A DNA stretch of 64,000 nucleotides from assembly GCF_003443675.1 (NCBI RefSeq), contig NZ_CP031963.1, forward strand, positions 744,001 to 808,000, in the 5' to 3' direction. The translations under genes and the position numbers were made by a program. Numbering within the stretch: position 1 is the stretch's first letter; each line of letters starts with the position of its first letter. Origin of the DNA: Aquimarina sp. BL5. GTDB lineage: Bacteria > Bacteroidota > Bacteroidia > Flavobacteriales > Flavobacteriaceae. Below the pieces are notes generated by a model. The model was not told the origin of the DNA. It worked only from the letters and a program-made list of their open reading frames with translations, and searched no databases. This document shows, piece by piece, positions 46,935 through 56,374 of this stretch.

Positions 46935-49124
46935 CTAAGGCAACAAGTTTTTAGCAATAATATCTCGAAGATCATTTTTATTTAATGGTTTATTAATAAT
47001 ATCATTCATCCCAATAGCTAAACATTCCTCCTGAACTTCTCCTAACTCTGCAGCGGTTAATGCTATTATAGGAGTGGTTTTATCAAATTCTCTAATTCTT
47101 TTTGTGGCTTCACTACCATTTAGATAAGGCATATTAAGATCCATTAATATTAAATCAAAATCTTCCTTTTTAACCATCTGCAATGCATTAAAACCATTTT
47201 CTACAATAACGCAATCATACCCAATCAAACTCAATAAATTTTTAGTCACAATTTGATTAATCTTATTGTCTTCTGCGACCAATATCCTACGATAAACATT
47301 AGTCGTACCGTTATTCCGTTCATTTACAGAATGCTCTTCTCCCTCTTCTAATATTTCAAATTTCAAGTCGAAGTAAAACTTAGCACCTCGTCCTTCATTA
47401 CTTTCTAAATGGACTTTACTGTCCATCATTTCTAAAAGGTTTTTTACAATGGAAAGTCCCAAACCTGTTCCTTCTACTTTGTTAGATTCTCTATCTACTT
47501 GAGAAAATTTCTCAAATACAAAATCCTTTTTGTCGTCAGGAATCCCTACCCCACTATCCTCGACCTCATAACGAATATAAATAGTGTTATTTTCTTTATT
47601 AAGTATTTTGATTCTCAACCATATTCTTCCTTTTTCAGTAAACTTAGAGGCATTCCCTATCAAATTAATCAGAATTTCTGACAATCTAAGCGAATCTACG
47701 TTGAGAGCATCCGGTAAATCATTGGGTACATCAAGAATAAGTTCATTGTCTTTACTTTTTGCCTGGTACTCGAATGAATTCAGTAAATTCTGTGATAATT
47801 TAAAAAGGTTTGTAGGTGTTTTTGCCAACCTTACTTTATTGGATTCTATCTTACTTATCTGTAGTACATTATTAATTAGATTTAAAAGATAATCTCCTGA
47901 AAACTTTAATGAACCTAATAATTGTTTATGTTTCTCTAACACATCTTTATCCTCAAGTAGCAATGAGGTTATTCCTACGACACCATACAATGGAGTTCTC
48001 AGTTCGTGACTAACTGTAGATATAAATTGAGATTTTACTTGGGTTAGTTTTTCAGCTTGGGCTTTAGCTTCTATTAGTTGTTTATTTTTATCTTTTAGTA
48101 CGTGATTTAACTTTTTCTTTGATCGATACCCTATATATAAGAAAAATGCAGTAGCCAATAAAAATATCAAACCTGCAACAGAAATAATATTAATTGTTCT
48201 GTTGTTTTTTGCCATTTTGGTCTGATACTCCTTTTCAGTTTTTGTTACTTCTAATTCTCTTTTATACTCGTCTACATTAAAACTAACTCTTGCAATTTCA
48301 ATCTGTTTCAGCTTTTCTTTATTGTAAACCTTATCTTTATATTCTTGAAAACGTTTTATATCATTATACGCTTCCGTTAGGTTACCTTTCTTTTCGAACA
48401 TCTCTGCCCTAGCTTCGTAAAGATAGGAAAGCTCTAATAGCATATTATGCTTTTCTGCAATCTCGATAGATTCTTTAAAATACTCTTCTGCTTCTGCATA
48501 TTGATTTTGACTTAAAGCAAGTCTACCTTTAAGGTAATATACCTCACAATACCCTTCTATATCCCTATTTTCCACTACTAACTTGTTGGCTTCTTCTAAA
48601 TACGGAATAGCTTTATCAAATTGTTTTGCATCTATATAAGTCCAAGCAAGATTAATCACTGGAGTCATATATTCTTGTGAGTCATTTAACAACTTTCCAA
48701 ACTCGGTAGCTTTACTATAAAAAACCAGCGAAGCTTCTAGGTCTTTATAACCATCAGAATGCACATTACCTAAACCATTATTGTTCCATAATATAAGTAA
48801 TGAATCATTTGCTTCTTCTGCGTATTTTAACGATTTTTTGAAATATTGCTCCGCATTTTTATAATCAACAAGTGTTTCATAATTGTAAGCCATTAAATAA
48901 TAGGCCTCTGATTTATAATGATCATTATCTAATTCATGAGCATAATTAGCTGCCTTAATTGCGTATTCTAAAGATTCCTTAATCTTATACTCGAAGGTAA
49001 GATTATTAGCGGTATCTATTAAATATTGAAAACTGTCATTGACGGGGAATTTAGATTCTTGCTGACTGTAAACCAAATAAGGAATAGAGAGTATAAAATA
49101 TGTGAATAGAAATATTTTTCTCAA
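46935..49124 (-). CDS. TPR-containing hybrid histidine kinase/response regulator
   Basis: 729 residues. Signal-anchor to about residue 20, then six or so TPR helices (30-270), a transmembrane helix near 307-330, a coiled coil, HisKA with the phosphoaccepting His in S-H-E-L-R-T-P (about 376), HATPase_c (N-L-I-G-N-A-S-K-F, G-V-G-I-P-D, T-G-L-G-L-S-I) and a C-terminal REC domain (L-V-A-E-D-N-K-I-N-Q, with Asp in D-L-I-L-M-D-L-N-M-P). The TPR domain is periplasmic and probably senses a protein or peptide. No DNA-binding output domain is fused or adjacent, so the REC may pass phosphate to an Hpt protein elsewhere. Confidence 0.93.
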   Translation of the reverse strand: MRKIFLFTYFILSIPYLVYSQQESKFPVNDSFQYLIDTANNLTFEYKIKESLEYAIKAANYAHELDNDHYKSEAYYLMAYNYETLVDYKNAEQYFKKSLKYAEEANDSLLILWNNNGLGNVHSDGYKDLEASLVFYSKATEFGKLLNDSQEYMTPVINLAWTYIDAKQFDKAIPYLEEANKLVVENRDIEGYCEVYYLKGRLALSQNQYAEAEEYFKESIEIAEKHNMLLELSYLYEARAEMFEKKGNLTEAYNDIKRFQEYKDKVYNKEKLKQIEIARVSFNVDEYKRELEVTKTEKEYQTKMAKNNRTINIISVAGLIFLLATAFFLYIGYRSKKKLNHVLKDKNKQLIEAKAQAEKLTQVKSQFISTVSHELRTPLYGVVGITSLLLEDKDVLEKHKQLLGSLKFSGDYLLNLINNVLQISKIESNKVRLAKTPTNLFKLSQNLLNSFEYQAKSKDNELILDVPNDLPDALNVDSLRLSEILINLIGNASKFTEKGRIWLRIKILNKENNTIYIRYEVEDSGVGIPDDKKDFVFEKFSQVDRESNKVEGTGLGLSIVKNLLEMMDSKVHLESNEGRGAKFYFDLKFEILEEGEEHSVNERNNGTTNVYRRILVAEDNKINQIVTKNLLSLIGYDCVIVENGFNALQMVKKEDFDLILMDLNMPYLNGSEATKRIREFDKTTPIIALTAAELGEVQEECLAIGMNDIINKPLNKNDLRDIIAKNLLP

Positions 49125-49270
49125 AACATGTAACTTTTATAAATGTCTTAACTTCTCTAATACAATCATATCAACTATCAATAAATGTATTCAGTCAATA
49201 AAGTTAATTTACTAAAAAAAAACAGAAAAACGTTTATTTTATAAAGTTAAGATAAAGACTCTCTCATACA

Positions 49271-50173
49271 TTACTTTCTTTCTTTACTCTTTTTTGTGAC
49301 ACTATAAATCCCTAAAATTACAATCGCAGCGCCAATAATTTGTATTTGGGATAAACTTTCTCCTAAAAAGAAAAAGGCAAGTATAATGGTAGATATTGGT
49401 CCAAGACTACCAATGATAGCAACATTTGAAGCTCCTAATTTTCCTATTGCGTAAGAGATGAGATATGACGGAATTATGGTAGAAAAAAAAGCCATCAGAA
49501 TACTCAAGAAATATACTTCTGAAGAATAACTTGTTAAGTCTCCTCTATCAAAAGCTAAATATTGAAAAATTATACATAAAGAAGATACAATCATCGCATA
49601 AGAGGTAAATGAAATAACTCCAAACTTAGGTATTAACCAACCGCTACCAACTAAATAGGTTGCATATGTAAGCGCACTTAGAAAAATTAAAGATCCTCCT
49701 AAAATAAGGTTTGACGTCTCTAATTGAAGTTCTTGCCAAAAAGTAATTACTACTCCTATGTAGGTAATAATTATGGCTACTAACTGTTGTTTTGTTATTT
49801 TATCTTTTAAAAATATTCTGGAAATGATAATGACCAAAGTTGGGTATACAAATAGAATTATGCGTTCCAATCCCGCTTTTATGTATTGTAATCCCAGAAA
49901 ATCAAAGTAACTCGCTAAATAGTACCCTACAAAACCAAAAAATATGATCCACAAATAATCTATTTTTCTTATTTTTTCGGGGTTTGAAGGTTTGTTAAAT
50001 ATAGCTATAGCAAAATAAAAAGGAAGAGAAAATGACATCCTAAATAATAACAAATGTTCTGAAGTTATATCATATTTATAAGCCAATTTGACCATCACCG
50101 CCTTCGCGGAAAACAAAACTACACCAATAACTGCTACAATGATTCCTATAGAAATCTGTTTAGATTTTTGCAT
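49271..50173 (-). CDS. DMT-family (EamA) transporter
   Basis: 300 residues from the ATG at 50173 (an upstream ATG at 50218 adds a poorly hydrophobic 15-residue leader, M-I-Q-K-E-N-Q-K-Y-C-V). Two EamA repeats of five helices each, with the motif F-R-M-S-F near the start of repeat 1 and G-E-S-L-S-Q-I-Q near the end of repeat 2. A drug/metabolite exporter of unknown substrate, positively charged tail K-S-K-E-R-K. Confidence 0.9.
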   Translation of the reverse strand: MQKSKQISIGIIVAVIGVVLFSAKAVMVKLAYKYDITSEHLLLFRMSFSLPFYFAIAIFNKPSNPEKIRKIDYLWIIFFGFVGYYLASYFDFLGLQYIKAGLERIILFVYPTLVIIISRIFLKDKITKQQLVAIIITYIGVVITFWQELQLETSNLILGGSLIFLSALTYATYLVGSGWLIPKFGVISFTSYAMIVSSLCIIFQYLAFDRGDLTSYSSEVYFLSILMAFFSTIIPSYLISYAIGKLGASNVAIIGSLGPISTIILAFFFLGESLSQIQIIGAAIVILGIYSVTKKSKERK

Positions 50174-50241
50174 CTTATAAAAATAAACGCAATATTTTTG
50201 GTTCTCTTTCTGAATCAATAAAAAATACGATGTCCAACAAA

Positions 50242-50273
50242 AAAACCTCCTAGAAAATCATCTAAGAGGTTTT
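50242..50273 (-). terminator. Terminator after ychF
   Basis: AAAACCTC (50242-50249) pairs with GAGGTTTT (50266-50273), followed on the minus strand by a T run. Confidence 0.75.
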
Positions 50274-50298
50274 GTATAAAAAATAATTTCTATATAAA

Positions 50299-51393
50299 TT
50301 ACACGTTAAATAAGAAGTGCATAACATCACCATCACTTACTACATATCCTTTTCCTTCTACTCCAAGTTTACCCGCTTCTTTTACTTTAGCTTCACTACC
50401 ATAAGATACATAATCATCATACTTAATTACTTCTGCTCTTATAAATCCTTTTTCAAAATCCGTATGGATTACACCCGCTGCCTGAGGTGCTGTAGCACCA
50501 ATAGGAATTGTCCAAGCTCTTACTTCTTTTACTCCTGCAGTAAAATAAGTTTGTTGATTTAATAGCTTATACGCTGCTCGAATCAATACAGATGCTCCAG
50601 GCTCTTCTAATCCCATATCCTGAAGAAACATTTGTCTTTCTTCATAATCATCAAGCTCCGTTATATCTGCTTCGGTTCCAACGGCTAGAATAATTACCTC
50701 AGCATTTTCTGATGCAACTGCTTCTTTTACTCTTGTAACGTGATCATTTCCATCAACAGCAGCACTTTCGTCTACGTTACAAACGTATAATACTGGTTTG
50801 TCCGTAATAAATTGTAATGGTTTTACAAACGCCAAATCATCATCATCAGAGACGTCAATCGCTCTTATGGATATTCCAGCTTCTAAACCTTCTTTTAATT
50901 TTAGTAATACTGCTTCTTCTTTCTGAGCTTCTTTATTACCAGTTTTTGCAGCTCGTTTGATCTTATCCAACTTTTTTTCAAGTGTTTCTAGATCTTTCAG
51001 CTGTAATTCTATATCTATGGTTTCTTTATCCCGAATTGGATCAATAGAACCATCAACGTGTACGATATTATCGTTATCAAAACAACGTAATACATGAATA
51101 ATCGCATCAGTCTCTCTAATATTTCCTAAAAATTGATTTCCTAGACCCTCTCCTTTACTTGCTCCTTTTACCAATCCAGCAATATCTACAATCTCTACGG
51201 TAGCTGGTAGGACACGCTCAGGATTTACTAATTCTTCGAGTTTTTCTAATCTAGGATCAGGTACATTTACAACACCTATATTAGGTTCAATTGTACAAAA
51301 TGGAAAGTTAGCACTTTGCGCCTTTGCATTAGACAAACAATTAAAAAGTGTTGATTTTCCTACATTTGGTAATCCAACTATTCCTGCTTTCAT
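50299..51393 (-). CDS. ychF: YchF/OLA1 translation-associated ATPase
   Basis: 364 residues. The G1 loop is G-L-P-N-V-G-K-S-T (7-15), with Switch [20 protein letters not shown] (G3) and the ATP-preferring N-V-D-E (replacing the usual N-K-x-D). A coiled-coil arm (about 130-165) and a C-terminal TGS domain complete the family layout. It binds ribosomes and influences stress responses. Highly conserved housekeeping protein. Confidence 0.96.
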   Translation of the reverse strand: MKAGIVGLPNVGKSTLFNCLSNAKAQSANFPFCTIEPNIGVVNVPDPRLEKLEELVNPERVLPATVEIVDIAGLVKGASKGEGLGNQFLGNIRETDAIIHVLRCFDNDNIVHVDGSIDPIRDKETIDIELQLKDLETLEKKLDKIKRAAKTGNKEAQKEEAVLLKLKEGLEAGISIRAIDVSDDDDLAFVKPLQFITDKPVLYVCNVDESAAVDGNDHVTRVKEAVASENAEVIILAVGTEADITELDDYEERQMFLQDMGLEEPGASVLIRAAYKLLNQQTYFTAGVKEVRAWTIPIGATAPQAAGVIHTDFEKGFIRAEVIKYDDYVSYGSEAKVKEAGKLGVEGKGYVVSDGDVMHFLFNV

Positions 51394-51614
51394 AATTATG
51401 ATATGTATAAGAGCTAATAAGATATTAGCTCAAATTTTTGAGAATGCAAAGATAACAGTATTGACACTTAGTATACAAATACTACGTAAAGAGATTATAA
51501 TTAAAAATAAATATATTCAATCCTGTTTGCCACAGTAATTACCCTTTTAATATAATCACTATAAAATGATTTTATTACTTTTTCGTAATTTTACAATAAC
51601 AAATAAACAAACCA

Positions 51615-52166
51615 ATGAAAACTCTAAGAAACTTAGTAACAATTATCTTTTTCTTTTGCACTTGTATAAACTATGCACAATCCGAAGATAAAAAAGAAGA
51701 GAAAGAAAAGGCAGAAGAAACGAAGGCCAAAGAAAATACTTCTGAAGAAGTAGTAACTAAAATAATCAGAATTAAAGGCGCTAATGGAGAAGAAAAAGTA
51801 ATCAAACAGCAACAAGTAATTACTAAAAAAAGTGAAGTAAAACTAAGTCCTGATGAAGAAGATGGTGAAACCAATAGAACTGCAGTATATGAACCTGAAA
51901 AAGTATCTATCAAAAACTCTGGAACGACTTCTAATGAAAAAATATATAGCAGTATCTCTGATGGCTCGGGTTATATATTAACGCTCATCGATGAAAAAGG
52001 AGAAAAAACATCTAAAGCCAAACCTGTTTCTAATGGATATTACTTAGTAAATATGGGATCAAAAGATAATTGTCTTGGACATTTTGATGAAGATAAAAAT
52101 TTAATTTTAGAAACTTACGATTCAACAACTGATACTGTTATTACCTTAACTTATAAATTAAAATAG
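51615..52166 (+). CDS. Secreted charged hypothetical protein
   Basis: 183 residues with a signal peptide ending C-I-N-Y-A-Q (about 21), followed by 45 residues almost entirely Lys and Glu (K-K-E-E-K-E-K-A-E-E-T-K-A-K-E), then about 115 residues of mostly beta sequence containing a single Cys. I do not recognise the family. The charged stretch suggests a flexible or coiled spacer between membrane and a folded head. The gap upstream (51394-51614) shows nothing else. Confidence 0.68.
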   Translation: MKTLRNLVTIIFFFCTCINYAQSEDKKEEKEKAEETKAKENTSEEVVTKIIRIKGANGEEKVIKQQQVITKKSEVKLSPDEEDGETNRTAVYEPEKVSIKNSGTTSNEKIYSSISDGSGYILTLIDEKGEKTSKAKPVSNGYYLVNMGSKDNCLGHFDEDKNLILETYDSTTDTVITLTYKLK

Positions 52167-52321
52167 GTTGTAACTTAAGATTTCGATTAACTTCAACTTT
52201 TTTGTATTTAAGGATTTTAAATTAGGTACTTAATTTATTGTTTCAAAAACTACCCGTAACGGATGGGAATCTTTGACTATTAATTAAGTAATTTTATGGT
52301 TTAATCCTTAAATTAAATAAA

Positions 52322-52507
52322 ATGTTACACAGTATTTTAAACTTAGATGGTGTTCAAACTTTAGACAAAAAGCAACAACAAATAATTAAAGCTGGTGGTT
52401 GGCCAAGAACCGAAGAAGATTGTTATTTATGTGGCGGAATTAGTTGGATTCCTAACCCACTTAATGGTGGTTTATGCGAATTATCTTGGGACTCTGTATG
52501 CCTTTAA
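52322..52507 (+). CDS. Double-glycine-leader peptide (bacteriocin/RiPP-like precursor)
   Basis: 61 residues. The first 26, M-L-H-S-I-L-N-L-D-G-V-Q-T-L-D-K-K-Q-Q-Q then I-I-K-A-G-G, have the layout of flavobacterial double-glycine leaders (L-x-G-x-x-x-L-x-K-x-x-Q-x-x-I-x-G-G), which are cut after GG by a C39 peptidase-ABC exporter. The remaining 35 residues start W-P-R-T-E-E-D-C-Y-L-C and have four cysteines (34, 37, 52, 60), two further GG pairs and three Trp. The core is not one of the known bacteriocins. No transporter, maturation or immunity gene lies within this window; a surface factor or pheromone is an alternative. Confidence 0.7.
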   Translation: MLHSILNLDGVQTLDKKQQQIIKAGGWPRTEEDCYLCGGISWIPNPLNGGLCELSWDSVCL

Positions 52508-52536
52508 TTATTAAACTGTTTTTTAATAAATCGAAA

Positions 52537-52567
52537 ATAGCCCGATGTATCGTATACATCGGGCTAT
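52537..52567. terminator. Strong hairpin after the leader-peptide gene
   Basis: Fourteen-base perfect stem ATAGCCCGATGTAT (52537-52550) with 52554-52567, 3-base loop. TTTT follows on the minus strand, so it can end the PL7 gene as well as the convergent peptide gene. Confidence 0.85.
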
Positions 52568-52629
52568 TGTGGTAGTAAATTAACCTATTTAATACTAAGC
52601 AATTAATATTTAAAAAAAACGACTTTAAC

Positions 52630-53964
52630 TTAGTTAACGCTAAGGTCTTTGATAGAAACTTGTCCGTATACATTAGAGCTAGAATGACTGCTCTTAGTTG
52701 ACTGTAGGTAGCATCCTGCTTTGAAATAATTTTCATTTGCATTACCGATATCAACAGATCTAAATAAGGTCGACGTTCTGTTTCCACTATTGTTAAGGTT
52801 ATATAAACTAACCACTCCATTCCTCATAGCTAACTCAAAATAATACTCGGTATCCATTTGCATATTAAAATCAATGGTTCTTCCACTTCCTTCTATTTCT
52901 TCAGTTACATATCCCAATATTCTTAAATCAACGGATCCTGAATTTTGACCACTACTACCCTGAACCTGAACTCTAATAACATCATCATAAAAGTCATCTC
53001 TTTCATGGATTTGACCAAATGCTAATTTACCAGATGGAGGTAAATCTTCTATTTTGAATCTCCATTTCATCGAGTGTTCTGTATTTGTATTACCGTTCCA
53101 ATAACCATCTCCTCCATTTATTCTTTGTCTTAGTTCTGATCTAGGATTAGAAGAACCTCCAGAAGTTGGGTTTCCTGGGTAGCATCTAAATGCTGCATAT
53201 CCATTCTTTTCGAAAAAGAAATGACTCTCGCCAGTACTTGCATTATCTGCATAACTCAATCCGTTATTGTTACTACCCACATTAAGATTACCACTAAAAC
53301 CATTTAGCTTCCAACCACTTCCTATAATACTAGCAGCAGTTCCTCCTCCAGGCGGTGGTGGCGGTGGAGTACCTCCTACTTCAGTAAAAAACCATCTAAA
53401 TTTGTCATCACCATTCCAAGAACGTGACTCTACATTTGCACCGTTAGAGGTACTTCCACCAGCAACACCAATAGATTTGCCACTATCTCGAGATTTTAAT
53501 CTGTAATAACCACTACCAACACTAATAATTTGCCATTCCTGATGGCTACTTCCGTTATAAGATCTTGATTCTATATTAGCTCCATTAGCATTACTTCCAT
53601 CCTTCACAGTAATTGACTTACCACTATCGATACCTTTAAGTCTATAATAACCATTACCAGCACTAATAACCTGCCATTGTCTATGGGTACCATTTGCATC
53701 TCCCCATTGTTGAATGTTAGCTCCATTAGCATTGCTTTTGTTTGCAACGTCCATATGCAATCCGCTTTTTTTGTTTCTTAAATAATAAGTTCTCCCTGAA
53801 ACTGGGGTTGCTTTTTCAAATGTTTCTTCTTCGAAACTTGATTCTGCTGGCTCTACAAACTCTTCTGACTCACAAGATGGTGTAAGTACAAAGCTTAACA
53901 ACAAGAACATTTTAGCTAGGAAAGCAGTAGATATGCCTTTCCATTGGGTTACATGAGTTTTCAT
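52630..53964 (-). CDS. PL7 alginate lyase lipoprotein with ricin-type lectin module
   Basis: About 444 residues from the ATG at 53964. Lipoprotein signal with lipobox L-T-P-S-C (Cys31) followed by an acidic spacer. Residues 56-195 are a three-lobed ricin-type (RICIN/CBM13-like) domain with Q-x-W marks (R-Q-W-Q-V, Q-E-W-Q-I, F-R-W-F-F), then a proline/glycine linker and the PL7 (alginate lyase 2) jelly roll from about 211. Catalytic motifs: R-S-E-L-R (275-279), Q-I-H (318-320, Ile in the middle suggests G-rich or mixed alginate) and Y-F-K-A-G-C-Y-L-Q near 419-427. Cleaves alginate by beta-elimination, anchored at the cell surface. Its catalytic domain is about four-fifths identical by eye to that of the next lyase. 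Confidence 0.93.
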   Translation of the reverse strand: MKTHVTQWKGISTAFLAKMFLLLSFVLTPSCESEEFVEPAESSFEEETFEKATPVSGRTYYLRNKKSGLHMDVANKSNANGANIQQWGDANGTHRQWQVISAGNGYYRLKGIDSGKSITVKDGSNANGANIESRSYNGSSHQEWQIISVGSGYYRLKSRDSGKSIGVAGGSTSNGANVESRSWNGDDKFRWFFTEVGGTPPPPPPGGGTAASIIGSGWKLNGFSGNLNVGSNNNGLSYADNASTGESHFFFEKNGYAAFRCYPGNPTSGGSSNPRSELRQRINGGDGYWNGNTNTEHSMKWRFKIEDLPPSGKLAFGQIHERDDFYDDVIRVQVQGSSGQNSGSVDLRILGYVTEEIEGSGRTIDFNMQMDTEYYFELAMRNGVVSLYNLNNSGNRTSTLFRSVDIGNANENYFKAGCYLQSTKSSHSSSNVYGQVSIKDLSVN

Positions 53965-54006
53965 AATAGTTAGTTTTGAATTATTCATAAAATTTGTGTT
54001 AAATAT

Positions 54007-54089
54007 TTGGTTGTCCAATATTTAAATTGGTTAACCAATTTAGTTACACAATATTAATGATTTATTAACTCAACTCAAACGTTTTCGTA
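54007..54089 (-). promoter_or_regulatory. Promoter and repressor operator of the first PL7 gene
   Basis: Read on the minus strand: -33 element TTTG (54076-54079), exactly 19 bases, then -7 element TAATATTG (54049-54056), a good Bacteroidetes promoter. ACGAAAACGTTTG overlaps the -33 element. Downstream of the -7 is the 20-base palindrome TAAATTGGTTAACCAATTTA (54023-54042), then a second weaker copy TTGGTTGTCCAA (54007-54018). The TTGGT-n2-ACCAA form is that of GntR/FadR-type operators and would block transcription after initiation. The 190 bases 54054-54243 upstream contain nothing else. Confidence 0.8.
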
Positions 54090-54243
54090 TTTTTTTTTGA
54101 ATTTTAACTAATTATAGTGTTAAAATTTTAACCATATATATATTATTTAATGGTATTTTTTGTTAAAATGATATTTATATCTCCTTTCAAGACTATTTAT
54201 TGAAGTTTTATACATTATTGGATCGTATTAATACTATAAAAAA

Positions 54244-54269
54244 GACCACCTAAATATACTTAGGTGGTC
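54244..54269 (-). terminator. Terminator after second PL7 gene
   Basis: GACCACCTAA (54244-54253) pairs with 54260-54269 around 6 bases; T run follows on the minus strand. Confidence 0.9.
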
Positions 54270-54302
54270 CAATTTTTAGTATCCAAAACTATTTCTCTAA
54301 AT

Positions 54303-56258
54303 CTAATTATCAGGAAATACAACTAAGTTTTTAATCAATACCTGACCATAGTCACTAGAACTTTCGTGACTACTACTTGTTGATTGTAAATAACATCCTG
54401 CCTTAAAATAGTTTTCATCTGCATTACCTATATCGATAGACTTAAATAACTCTTCTATTCTATTGCCTCCATTATTTAAATTGTATAAGGTAACAACTCC
54501 ATTACTCATCGTTAATTCAAAATAATATTCTGTATCCAACTGCATATCAAAATCAATTGTTCTTCCCTCACGATCTTCTACTTTCTCAGTTACATATCCC
54601 AATATCCTCAAGTCTACTTTACCAGAACTTTGACCAGCATCCCCTTGTACCTGAACTCTTATCACATCATCATAAAAATCATTTCTCTCATGAATTTGTC
54701 CAAATGCTAATTTACCGGAAGGCGGTAAATTTTCGACTTTAAATCTCCACTTCATAGAGTATTCTGTATTTGTATTACCATTCCAATAGCCATCTCCACC
54801 ACCTATAACCTCTCTCAATTCTGATCTTGGATTACTAGATCCTCCAGAAGAAGGGTTACCAGGATAACATCTAAATGCAGCATATCCATCTTTCTCAAAG
54901 AAAAAATGACTCTCATTTTTACTAGCATTATCTTCATAATCTAATCCATTGTCACTACTACCAATATTTAAAGAACCAGAAAATCCATTTAACTTCCATC
55001 CAGGGCCGATAATACTAGCTGCACTTCCTCCTGGTGGTGGACCTTGAGGTGTTGCATTTATAATTCTACTAGCAGAAACGTTGCCAGAATTATCTACTGC
55101 GACTACAGTAAATGTGTACGAAGTACCATTAACCAAGTTGTTAATAGTCACATTTTCTCCTAAAGAAGTTACCTCTCCTCCATCATACGTAATACGTACT
55201 TTATTAAAATCAGTGTCACCGGGATTATTCCAATTTAAAGCTACAGAACTATTACCAGCTCTTGCGCTTAATCCAGAAACTGGTCCAGGAGGAGTTGTAT
55301 CACCGGGCTCGCCACCTTCTCCATAAATTTCTGTTTCTATGATACTATTCCAACTACTACTGGAATTACCAAAACAAGATATTCTTACATATCTAGCCTC
55401 TACATTATCAAAATCATAGGTTTCTAAACCTTCGGTAGCACCACTACTCCCATCTGTTTTTGCGTCAAATACAGTATTCAAGGAAGATATCGAGTTACCA
55501 ACTCTAATTTTAAAATATGCCTTTCTTTCATCACCTTTAAACCAAGCTATTTTTAAACTTGAAACTGTTTTTGTAGCACCAAGATCATAAGTAATATATT
55601 TACCCGTATATCCGTTAGAAGACCATCTTGATTCGGTATTTTCAATTTCTCCGTCAATTGTCTTTTCTGGTCCGTAACCAGTTTGATTTCCATTAGCAGA
55701 AACACCTATTGGTACGATCTTACCTGATTCTGTAGGATCTTCCAATTCAGAACCTTCCAGTGTAAAATCATCAAAACGAACATCTCCACTATCTCTAGTA
55801 CCCAAAATTGTGACCGAAGATGAACTTCCACTGTTAAATGCAATACTAATTTCTTCATAGTTACTAGTATTAAAGTCATTAGTTTGACCACCTACGGAAA
55901 GTTTTCCATTTCCATTAACCCAAGCTTTTAATATATAATCAGTGTTTTGGCTTACACTTACTGTTTGCTCGATTCTACCTGAAGAACTTGTTACTTTACC
56001 AGCTTTGGATCCAGAATACTCGTCACCAGAGATAGCATATTTAGCATTGTCGCCCCAACTCACTTCGCCTGATTCGAATCCAGGGTTTTGGATAGGTACA
56101 GAAGCCCTTATTTCGGAATCATCTTTAATTTCTTCTAAGAATTCATCGTCAATTTGTTCATTGGTGCAGCTGACTGCTAAAACAAACAGCAGCAATAAGA
56201 ATGTAGTAATACATGACAAGTAAGATAACTTTCCCCTAATTATTGGTGATTTTTTCAT
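54303..56258 (-). CDS. PL7 alginate lyase lipoprotein with CBM-like, F5/8C and FN3 modules
   Basis: 651 residues, start M-K-K-S-P-I-I-R-G-K. Lipobox L-A-V-S-C (Cys31). Domains in order: a carbohydrate-binding CBM4_9/CBM6-like sandwich (about 52-173, beginning N-P-G-F-E-S-G-E-V-S-W-G), a discoidin F5/8-type-C domain (about 175-308, with S-R-W-S-S-N-G-Y-T-G and A-R-Y-V-R-I-S-C), a fibronectin III domain (about 315-405) and the PL7 lyase (about 417-651) with R-S-E-L-R, Q-I-H and Y-F-K-A-G-C-Y-L-Q. It degrades alginate at the cell surface. Same strand and adjacent to the first lyase; the two catalytic domains are recent paralogues while the N-terminal modules are unrelated. Confidence 0.94.
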   Translation of the reverse strand: MKKSPIIRGKLSYLSCITTFLLLLFVLAVSCTNEQIDDEFLEEIKDDSEIRASVPIQNPGFESGEVSWGDNAKYAISGDEYSGSKAGKVTSSSGRIEQTVSVSQNTDYILKAWVNGNGKLSVGGQTNDFNTSNYEEISIAFNSGSSSSVTILGTRDSGDVRFDDFTLEGSELEDPTESGKIVPIGVSANGNQTGYGPEKTIDGEIENTESRWSSNGYTGKYITYDLGATKTVSSLKIAWFKGDERKAYFKIRVGNSISSLNTVFDAKTDGSSGATEGLETYDFDNVEARYVRISCFGNSSSSWNSIIETEIYGEGGEPGDTTPPGPVSGLSARAGNSSVALNWNNPGDTDFNKVRITYDGGEVTSLGENVTINNLVNGTSYTFTVVAVDNSGNVSASRIINATPQGPPPGGSAASIIGPGWKLNGFSGSLNIGSSDNGLDYEDNASKNESHFFFEKDGYAAFRCYPGNPSSGGSSNPRSELREVIGGGDGYWNGNTNTEYSMKWRFKVENLPPSGKLAFGQIHERNDFYDDVIRVQVQGDAGQSSGKVDLRILGYVTEKVEDREGRTIDFDMQLDTEYYFELTMSNGVVTLYNLNNGGNRIEELFKSIDIGNADENYFKAGCYLQSTSSSHESSSDYGQVLIKNLVVFPDN

Positions 56259-56313
56259 TTGTTAGTATTTTTTAAAAAATGTTTACGTTTTCCCTTAAAC
56301 TACCGATTTAATT

Positions 56314-56374
56314 AAATTGGTTGACCAATTTTTCAATATTACTAATTTTTTAACACTTCGCAAACGTTTTCGTA
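56314..56374 (-). promoter_or_regulatory. Promoter and repressor operator of the second PL7 gene
   Basis: Same arrangement as in the first lyase: TTTG -33 (56361-56364), 19-base spacer, TAATATTG -7 (56334-56341), and the palindrome AAATTGGTTGACCAATTT (56314-56331) at the expected transcription start. ACGAAAACGTTTG again overlaps the -33. The palindrome is 56-73 bases before the lyase ATG. Confidence 0.8.

Noticed and set aside
52461..52820. 119-codon minus-strand ORF beyond the PL7 stop
   Set aside because: It crosses the 52537 terminator and overlaps the lyase C-terminus in another frame.
53267..53506. 79-codon proline/glycine-rich ORF opposite the first alginate lyase
   Set aside because: It is the complement of the lyase's proline linker and lectin repeats, not an independent gene.
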